Source of the DNA: Byssochlamys sp. IMV 00236
Taxonomy: Eukaryota; Ascomycota; Eurotiomycetes; Eurotiales; Thermoascaceae
Reading direction: 5' to 3'
Assembly (NCBI GenBank): GCA_001931875.2
Contig: MSJH02000802.1
Span: 238,661-302,660, forward strand
Length of the DNA: 64,000 nt
Shown here one piece after another: positions 56,586 through 64,000 of the stretch. Every line of letters begins with the position of its first letter. Within the stretch, counting starts at the first letter, position 1. The position numbers and the translations under genes were made by a program. The notes below the pieces were generated by a model. It made no database searches, was not told where the DNA came from, and saw only the letters and a list, made by a program, of their open reading frames with translations.

Positions 56586-57392
56586 TCAGTAGCGGCCGTT
56601 GCCGTAGGCCGAGGTTCCGTAGCCGAACTTGCCACCGTTCTCAACCTCACCAGGAGTGGGGTGTCCAGGGAGAACATCGGCACCATCAGCGACAGCGGGG
56701 GCGGCCTTGTTGCGGCGCCAGAAGGGACGACGAGTACCAGCGGTGTAGCCGTTAGCCGGGGAGGGACCGAAGCGCTTCTCACGCTTGTGGTGGCGAGCCA
56801 GACCTATCTGGAAAAGGATGCCAATCGTGAAGAGGAAGCTATTTGTCCCAAGTTAACAGCAGCTCACAGACGGAAAGCATAAGGGAAGGAAGCCAACTTA
56901 CATTCCAATGATGGAGACGGCGAAAACAGCCTTCTCGAGACGGCATGCCGTAGACAGCTTGGGGAAGTAGGTCGTCTCCTTTCCAGTACCAATACCGAAG
57001 CCGCCTGCTCCGTAACCTTCGGCCTTGGCGTTGGCCTGGCCAGTTCCCAACGGGGTGTGAACTGTTCCAGTGCATTTCTGGGTACCGTCGCGGGTGAGGA
57101 CGGCGATGGCGATCATCACTCCGACAAAGGCAACATCCAGAACCACTGCCACACCAGCAAAGAAGGCAATTCCACCCAGGCAGCAGGTGAAGATAGAGCC
57201 CAGCAGCGCGTATAAGCAGGCTGCTCCCGACATACCTTCAACGGCTCTCATCCAGGTAGCGATGGTCATTTTATGGTCGGCCAGGACCGCCAAGAAGTAG
57301 GAGTAGATTCCCAGAATGACAGCGGCGGCACATAATTGCAGGACCCGAATGAACAGGTTCAGAAAGCGTAGAATCACTCCGCCAGCACCCAT
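56586..57392 (-). CDS. MARVEL-domain membrane protein
   Basis: Four-helix plasma-membrane protein of 247 residues. Exons 57392-56902 and 56838-56586 join as VSIIGIFLFTIGILF. Helices are visible as VLQLCAAAVILGIYSYFLAV, CLYALLGSIFTCCLGGIAFF, AVVLDVAFVGVMIAIAVL and the exon-spanning last one. A cytosolic tail rich in Gly/Arg/Pro ends NGRY. MARVEL proteins organise sterol-rich membrane domains (yeast Nce102 is the best known); this one belongs to the fungal set with a large second loop (GTVHTPLGTGQANAKAEGYG). No partner can be deduced. Confidence 0.85.
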
Positions 57393-59428
57393 TTTGGCGG
57401 TTGTTGATGTTGTGATACTGCCACGTAGAACGACCAGGGATGACAGCACCGGTCGAAGAAGTCGAGATTCGAGATAAAATCAGGTACAAGCCCTATCAGG
57501 GGGATAAGGCCGGAAGTCGCGGATGTTGAGTAGTGGTAGAGATTGCGGTGAACCGGCAACAACAACGGTTTTGAAAAGAAAATCAGGCACCCGGCAAAGG
57601 GAGAACCTGGAGTTTATACGGGTTGACGCTGGACCTGGAAAAAAGACTGCCTGGGCGGTGGACCGAGTGGGGAATAGTGGGGAGCAGTGGGGATGTCCGC
57701 CATGTTGATCGGCGGAGGTGGAGCAGTGTTTCTCCGTCTTCATTGGCTACTGAGCAGACAATGGGCATCTGATGGGGGGCGATAAACGGGTCTATATTCT
57801 GCTTATGTCCCATTCAGGACTAGCCCTGCAACCGAAGAGATGACCCTGCACATGATTGCGGGTCTCCGTGACGTCAAAGCGGCCGATAGAAGGTTTCCAG
57901 TAGCCAGAAAATCACCAAAACAGCAGGTCCTGTGGGCGCATCCCGCGCAAATCCTCAATTCTATTGGTGATACGCAGTCCATCGCTGCCCAAAAGGGAAT
58001 TGTTCCTTGTTAGTCATCCCAACCGGGCAAAAGTGCGTGGCTCCGTCGACTGCCGAACCACGGAACATTCTCGGTACTGCCACACTCGTGCCGCCAAAGC
58101 CACAACACAAACACGACTCAGCCACCTTCCTGCCAGCCTCTGCCATGAAAAAGAAAAGAACTTCCTTGACTCCAGACGGGATGCTACGATACGACAAGGT
58201 GCTCTTGTTAACAGAAGAACTCTATTCATATCCTCAAGGTTCGACTGCTTTATGAAACCATGACATCTTTGAGTAGCCTAAATAAATAGCCCAAATAAAT
58301 CAGGTTCGGTGACACAGACTCCCGCGCAAAAATTCATTCAACAGTATATTCTCATCGTCCAACGCCTTAGATGATGACCTCATCGTTTCACAGACTGGAA
58401 GTCCTGGTTACGGTCGAGAAAGCCATTGCTGATAATATACATATCTCAAGTGCCACAGAGCGCTAAATCCATGTATAAGCCCTGAATCATACTCACAGAA
58501 CTCATCGACAGTTGAACTAGCTAATCATTCGAGATTCGTATTAGTAAGTCATTACGTCCAAAGTTGTATGGTTATATAGATGATACTATTTTGCATCCAT
58601 ACTCGCATAGAAAATCCATCTAATGGGCTCTCTCCTTCCTAGAGAAGACTCGTCAGATATATACATTGATATAGCCATCGTCGTCTTCGAGAGTCAGCCA
58701 ACTAGCTGTCAAGGAGCGTCATCAGCAAGTAGCTGTTTGTATATTGTGTCGTCGCTTTTAATTTTTCGAACATGGGGTGATTAGCTGCATGTTGAAAGTT
58801 TCCATGTCTGAGGCTGCCACAGAATCTCCGTACGTGTCCAGGAGTCCTGGGTGGCAATTAAGCATTGCGGGGAAAAGAGGGTCCTTTGTGGGTCATGCAG
58901 CCGCGCAACACGAGCAGAATCAACTTTCAGGATTGTAGAGCTGGCGGAAAGAAACTACTCGAGTCTATTCGATTGCTGTTGGGTATAAAATGGACTCAGG
59001 CTTACCATACGTTGGGTCGGGGGGTGAGGCAATGTTACTTGGTCTTAGGGTAACTAATACAGAGAATAGTGGGCTCTAACATTACAGAATCAGGAGACAC
59101 ATGGAAAAGAATTGCTGAGTAGTCTGTATTATTATGCTTGGTTAGCTGCCTTTGCCTTTACGCTCAAGGGATATCGCGAACCAGAGCCAGAGGCAATAAA
59201 CTGTTCACAATAGTAAAGCCAGTGGCAAAGTATAAAAACTGGCAGCTGTATTATTGCGGCAGCCAGTATATTTCTCGATTGCAAGGAAACCAATATCTGC
59301 ACACGCAGTCTGCACCTTCGGCCTCCACTTGGCATCGTGATGCTTTCCAATGTCCGCAGTTATAGAATTGCAACAAGGTGAAACCTTCCAAGACCCCAGG
59401 CCGCTGTGACCCTATAAGGAAGGAATCC
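57393..59428. other. Long intergenic region
   Basis: 2 kb with MARVEL promoter on the left and the 3' end of the dehydrogenase on the right. Frames at 57961-58263 on both strands overlap one another and resemble nothing. I see no RNA gene. Confidence 0.45.
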
Positions 59429-60832
59429 TCAACCTTGGACGTCTACCAGGATCTTGCAATGACCATCTCGATCTTTGATCAGTGCTTGGAATGCCTTCTC
59501 GTCAACTTCGTCTAGCTTGACCTTCCCTGTAATCATCTTGTCTGGTTTCAGTTGCCCTGTGTGAGAGTTCCTGGTCAATCACTGATCTAGTTGAATACAA
59601 AGCTCTTCTAAAGGCTCACTCACCATGACACAAGGCTTGGATGGCGTTTGTGAAGGCACTCTCATCATATAGAGCAGCTCCAGTATATTTGATCTCTTTA
59701 TACATCAGGTCATTCACATTGATATGGGGCCGTTTCTCCCACACGGCGACATTGACAATAGTTCCGTGAGTGCGGCATGCAAGGATGGCCGAGTTCAGTG
59801 CGCCTTCCACACCAGCGGCATCGAAGACAACATCTGCTCCAATGCCGTCTGTCAACTCTCTCACTTTCTGCGGGACATCGACCTCCTTCGGGTCAAGAAC
59901 ATGTGTTGCACCAAACTCCCGCGAGAAGACCTTGCGGTTCTCCGTCACCTCGGCCACGATTATGTGTTTGGCGCCTTGCAGCTTGAGAACTTGCACAATG
60001 CCTACACCGATAGGGCCACCTCCGATGATAAAGACGGAGTCGCCCATCTTGAACGGTGACAGATTGACTGCGTGCCATGCCACTGCCAGCGGCTCGATCA
60101 AGGCGGCAGTTTCCAGAGAGATGTCGTCGGGTAATGCATAGAAATGACCTCCCGGAGCGACTATGTGCTCCGACATGCCACCGCCAAAACCTAGGAACTT
60201 CTCAGCCGATTGTCCCTCGTACGGATGATCAAGGCATCCTAAACTCACCGCTCAGCCCGATAAATCCAATATTCTCACAGCAGTACTGATATCCTTGTTT
60301 GCAGGATGCGCATGTCCCGTCGAAGATGGTAGGTCTCACAACTGCTTTCTGCCCGGGGGAGACATGCGTCACGCCTTCGCCTACTTCCTCGACAATGCCT
60401 CCAAATTCATGGCCGATTGAGACCGGCAGACTCGTGCCAGTGATGCCGTGCGGCTTGCCGGGGATTAATACGGGACCCCCGCTGTATTCGTGGAGATCTG
60501 TCGCCGTATAAGCAATTGTTTGGCCTGTCGACTAAGTAAGTGGTATGAACTCACCGCTGCCGCAGACTCCAACAAAGGCTGGTCTCAACTGTTTGGGTAC
60601 GAACTCAGTCAGCACGGCGCGACCAGGATTCGTACACTGCCGGATATACCTTCACTTGGCCCTTTCCACACGTAGGCTCCTCAATTGTATCCACGCGGAC
60701 GTCACCACGACCGTGGAAACGGACGGATCTCATTGTCGGTGATGACTTGAGTTTCGTGAGGAACGACTCCCCCTTGGTCATCGGAAGCCGAACGCTGGTC
60801 TGCTCCGTAGTAACGGATCCTGAAGGGGTCAT
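59429..60832 (-). CDS. Zinc-dependent medium-chain dehydrogenase ((R,R)-butanediol type)
   Basis: NAD(P)-dependent polyol or butanediol dehydrogenase. Five exons: 60832-60650, 60588-60555 (34 nt), 60497-60249, 60190-59624 and 59556-59429. Catalytic zinc ligands are Cys in VGVCGSDLHEYSGG, His-Glu in SIGHEFGGIVEE and Glu later in AALIEPLAVAWHA. Structural-zinc cysteines lie in TCASCKQGYQYCCE. The Rossmann motif is FIIGGGPIGVGIVQ. The end reads GHCKILVDVQG. From 60832 the product is 386 residues; the internal Met at 60733 (MRSVRFHGRGDVRV) fits the usual family start and gives 353. Butanediol, acetoin or sugar alcohols are the likely substrates. Confidence 0.9.
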
Positions 60833-61559
60833 GTTGGAAAAAGCTCTAGCATTGGATTTTACTTGCTAAGACAAATAGACAATATCTCCATTGCTACGCA
60901 TATGGGAATCCGAAACTTAGCATCCATCGCTTTTATATGCTTCAGACAACCGCTGCCGTGGCAAGCCATGGAGTGCCATGGCCAAAATGATGGTGAAAAG
61001 CGAACAAGTAGAATGTTACTTTGTTAGCCAGGCAAGACAGCTTGCCCCGGCTATGCAAGCCTGGCAATCGCTTCTCGAACGAATAGAACGTACGGCATAT
61101 TGTCACGAGAACAGCTTCAGGGTGTTTCACTGACGCTGGCCTGATGCCATAAGGGAGTTTCCAGCCTTGGATCTAACCCATGCTAGTCCCTGCAACGTTA
61201 TCGGAAAAGATAGCCCTTGTTCGCAGACTCAAATTTCCCCACAAAACGCGATGTAGATCATGGCGTCACTGGTGTCATCAACCTCGACATCAGTGGACGT
61301 TGAGGCCTTGTACAACCAGTGGAAAGAAGAAACGAGCTCAGTCAGACCGGAGAAATCTACCGGCGTGAGAGTATGCTCGTCGAGCACTGGGCGTTGGAAG
61401 CATGGGGTAGATCCGCAAGTGCCCCGGAATAACCAAAGCCAGTAATAATACTCTGTCGGGATCCAGCCCATGCGGCGAACATTTATAGCATAGTCGTCGT
61501 GCGCATAGTCGGATTCTGTGTACGGAGTACCATTTACTGCCAAGCCAAAAATACGATGC
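60833..61559. other. Intergenic
   Basis: Promoter of the dehydrogenase and 3' region of the MHF1 gene. A leftward open frame of 128 codons (61229-61615) overlaps the MHF1 3' exon in another frame, has no resemblance to a family, and is taken as chance. Confidence 0.45.
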
Positions 61560-62153
61560 TTATCTGATTTCTGCCTCTCGGGTGGCAGCCTCACGCTGTT
61601 GATCGACAAAAGCACGCAGGATCGATTCCAGGCCTTCGTTACGGCGCGTAAGCAGCATCACGTCCGCAACATTGATGGTCGAGCGGCCGGCATGTCTAGA
61701 ATAGGAAATCCGATCGTCAGTCTCCCGACCCGCCAATGATATATCAAATTGCGGCTAAAAAGACAGGACAAAGAAGCTGGCGTTACTCACTTTGCGAAGG
61801 ATTCCAAATCTTGGCTCACCGTCTCTGTAGAATCATCGCGATCAGTCTGACTGTCTCATGAACGCTCTCTGATGCAATCTCTTCTCCCCAAATAGGAGCG
61901 AGATTAATGAAATAAGAATCAGCGTGCACGTACCTATCTGTGCCCAGACCATTTCAGTCAAAGCTCCGATGAACTGCGGCGTTGCATTAACTCCCAGCTT
62001 GATGGTCTCCTCGTCCACGATCTTGCCGATAGAGAGCCAGAGAGCGGACTTGAGGCGCTGTTACATGTCAGCAGGCGGGCGGCAGGAGGAAAGAAAAAGA
62101 AACCCGTAGCATACCTCCTCGAGACCAACATCTTCATTCTGTTCTGAGGCCAT
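61560..62153 (-). CDS. MHF1: CENP-S/MHF1 histone-fold protein
   Basis: Small histone-fold protein of 110 residues that pairs with CENP-X/MHF2 at kinetochores and with the FANCM/Mph1 helicase in DNA repair. Four exons: 62153-62115, 62057-61934, 61824-61791 (34 nt) and 61695-61560. Spliced text: RLKSALWLSIGKIVDEET, NATPQFIGALTEMVWAQIE, TVSQDLESFAKHAGRSTIN and VADVMLLTRRNEGLESILR, exactly the CENP-S fold with its three helices. The end is REAEIR. Because the exons are so short it is easily missed; no single frame exceeds about 60 codons of real sequence. Confidence 0.9.
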
Positions 62154-62700
62154 TGTATCCTCTCTCAACTGGATTACAACTGTTATTTCTGCTCTGAATT
62201 GTAGAGATAGAGAGGGAACTTCCAACACTCGCAATAATCGATATGAAGACGCGCCCGCGTTGTTCTTTCCTCTGATTGGCTATCAACGCGTTTTCTCGGA
62301 TAAACAATATTCCGGATAATCACCACGCTAAACCGCAAATGGACATGACAATTGAGAATTACCGTAGCTTAATTGCTGGCTTTATCTACAAGGACTTGCC
62401 AACAGCGGGTCTTTCGTACAATCGTTTCGAAAAGGGACTTCAATTCTTTAATCCCAGCCTCGGTGTTTTGCAACAGTAACATTGCTCTCATTTTCCTGTC
62501 TTCCTACGTCCTTCCAGATTCACCATCGGAGCTTCCGCGGAGAACCGCCAGAAAGACAAAAAAAAAAGCACACAACTGTCAAAACATATCCAACTACATC
62601 TCGAACCTCCTAGATCGCAGCTACGGCAATCCAGAGAATCCTGAAGCGGGAGAGAGAAAAAAACAAGGATAGAGACGATAATCAATCACAATCCACAAAA
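62154..62700. other. Divergent promoter region, MHF1/PGA2
   Basis: About 550 bp shared by two housekeeping genes. No other gene seen. Confidence 0.5.
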
Positions 62701-63243
62701 ATGGCGGACACCTACACACCCCCCACGGCCTCCGAGCTCCTGACCGACTTCTTCAACCAGCTCCTCGGCGGCGTGGAGAACTACTTCGCCAATTTCTACA
62801 AGAACTTTACTTCCATTTCAGCCAAGCGCTGGATCCGCATGGGTGTCATCGTCGGCGCGTACCTCCTCGTCGTCCGCCCTTTGGTCGACATGTTCTTCCG
62901 CTGGTCATTCGACAAGAAGCAAGCCAAGGAAAAGAAGAAGAGGGAGGAGGACCAGGCTGCATTTGGCGCGGACGGGAAGACAGCGAAGATGTCACCGAAC
63001 TCATTGCGGGGACCGGGAAAGGTGCTGGGAGAAGTAGAGACGGATGATGAGGATACGGTCAAGGGACAGGGCAAGGATACGGGAAAGGCTACGGGTGTGC
63101 CTGAGTTGGGCAAGGGCGCCAGGAAGCGACAGAAGAAGCAGATGAAGGAGGCAGAGAAGAGTGCAGGTGCAACGATGGAGGGAATGACCGAGGAGGAGCT
63201 GTTGGAATTGTTGGACTGGAGTGAGTCCGATGAGGAGAAATGA
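62701..63243 (+). CDS. PGA2: PGA2-like ER protein (DUF1531)
   Basis: Fungal ER membrane protein of 180 residues needed for processing and transport of GPI-anchored and vacuolar proteins in yeast (Gas1, alkaline phosphatase). One membrane segment lies at about residues 47-68 (WIRMGVIVGAYLLVVRPLVD), preceded by an amphipathic N-terminus. A Lys/Glu-rich coiled tail (KKQAKEKKKREEDQ) follows, and the end is acidic with the conserved TEEELLELLDWSESDEE. No introns. The start at 62701 is the only sensible Met. Confidence 0.88.
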   Translation: MADTYTPPTASELLTDFFNQLLGGVENYFANFYKNFTSISAKRWIRMGVIVGAYLLVVRPLVDMFFRWSFDKKQAKEKKKREEDQAAFGADGKTAKMSPNSLRGPGKVLGEVETDDEDTVKGQGKDTGKATGVPELGKGARKRQKKQMKEAEKSAGATMEGMTEEELLELLDWSESDEEK

Positions 63244-63729
63244 ATCAAAGTATAATCGCTATGAGGACTGGGGTGGCTTTGGTTGATTATTTTTGCTCCT
63301 TTTCTTTTCTATGACTCTGGAAGGGACTTTCTTTTCGCTTATGTTTTAATTATATGCGGATACCGGTCCGACAGACCAGTCGGTGTATTATGATAGAAGT
63401 GTTGGTGTCTCAGGGGATATGTTTTAGGTTGTTTTATGATACCTAACTAGTAATAGAACGTGCCGCAGTAGTTGCTTGTGACTGCGGGCGTCAATTTATC
63501 TGTATACTATATAATTTACCGCAAAATTATAGAAAAGCTGTAGCTTCCTGCACTGGCGGATCCCGAGAGATCTGGTACACAAATCCACTATGGCGGCATT
63601 ATGCCTCATGTCTTTAATATTCCGATAATCTTTATAAATTCTAGGGCCCTTTGTATAACGGCGTTTTCCGACATCCATCATCAATACGTAACATAGACTC
63701 CGTAGCAGAGGCTCGCTAGAAAGACTGCT
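63244..63729. other. Intergenic, convergent
   Basis: AT-rich 3' region shared by PGA2 and DDB1. Nothing else seen. Confidence 0.5.
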
Positions 63730-64000
63730 CTAATGCAACCTCCTCAGAGCCTCTATTGTCGCCTTCACGCCTTCTACGTCGACCTCACCACCGAGGAAGC
63801 CCACTATCTCCTCCTGGATCTGGGGTTCGCAGCTCAGGAATCGCTCGATTAGCTCACCATCCACGAACCGGAACGGCTCTTCCGCTTCGCGCACGGCACT
63901 CCGGAAAGCGCGGAACTTGTTGAACGGCATGTTCCCAAGAGAGTCGACATACGCGGCAATATAGCCCTGCAGACGCATAAGGAAATCTTGGTGATCGGGA
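63730..64000 (-). CDS. DDB1-like damage-binding protein, C-terminal end
   Basis: The last 89 residues of a leftward gene that continues past the window edge. MPFNKFRAFRSAVREAEEPF followed by RFVDGELIERFLSCEPQIQE and an end at EALRRLH match the C-terminal helical domain of DDB1, the large adaptor of CUL4 ubiquitin ligases and of UV-damage recognition. No intron is seen in this part. The related CPSF-A/RSE1 proteins end differently, so DDB1 is the better reading. Confidence 0.85.
   Translation of the reverse strand, partial: PDHQDFLMRLQGYIAAYVDSLGNMPFNKFRAFRSAVREAEEPFRFVDGELIERFLSCEPQIQEEIVGFLGGEVDVEGVKATIEALRRLH

Noticed and set aside
57961..58263. Open frames on both strands in the 2-kb gap
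   Set aside because: They overlap one another and lack ATG context, splice extension or any family resemblance.
61229..61615. Leftward 128-codon frame
   Set aside because: It overlaps the last exon of MHF1 in a different frame and has no recognisable domain; probably chance.
1..64000. tRNA, rRNA or CRISPR elements
   Set aside because: I looked for T-arm-like GGTTCRANYCC motifs and spaced repeats and found no convincing cloverleaf or array; a proper tRNAscan run would be decisive.

Overview
This 64 kb window is nuclear DNA of a filamentous ascomycete, most likely a Eurotiomycete of the Aspergillus/Penicillium type. Genes lie on both strands without operons. Most are broken by short introns (about 38-120 nt, GT...AG) whose removal joins conserved protein segments. 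The set is typical of these fungi: homogentisate dioxygenase, Zn2Cys6 regulators, DUF3112 membrane protein, AA11 chitin LPMO, UV-damage endonuclease. The genus is inferred from gene content, not from a marker. I found no rRNA, tRNA or CRISPR.

Layout. 0-5 kb: the 3' end of a carboxylesterase, a six-exon F-box protein and a nuclease-fold fragment. 5.5-21.4 kb: a metabolic island with homogentisate 1,2-dioxygenase (hmgA), a Zn2Cys6 regulator, a cytochrome P450, its own NADPH-P450 reductase on the same strand, a DUF3112 membrane protein and an SDR. 22.8-42.7 kb: mostly housekeeping genes (Fe-S scaffold ISU, PP2A catalytic subunit, PI31, App1 phosphatase, UVDE) with a second Zn2Cys6 factor, a 2-oxoglutarate dioxygenase and a secreted AA11 LPMO. 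42.7-47.8 kb: an AT-rich graveyard holding two decayed copies of an unknown gene, a chromodomain relic in retroelement style and a broken member of a large fungal hypothetical family. 47.8-55.2 kb: three lipid-type genes, namely a short soluble HMG-CoA reductase, a delta-12-type desaturase divergent from it and an EEB1/EHT1-type alpha/beta hydrolase. 56.5-64 kb: MARVEL protein, zinc alcohol dehydrogenase, CENP-S/MHF1, PGA2 and the 3' end of DDB1.

Two groups may work together. In the first, the P450 and its reductase could feed an aromatic catabolic route next to hmgA. In the second, HMGR, desaturase and acyl-transfer/hydrolase sit beside repeat-rich accessory DNA and look like a small, undescribed lipid or isoprenoid module. 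Both are inferences from neighbourhood and domain content. No polyketide synthase, NRPS or terpene synthase is visible in the window.
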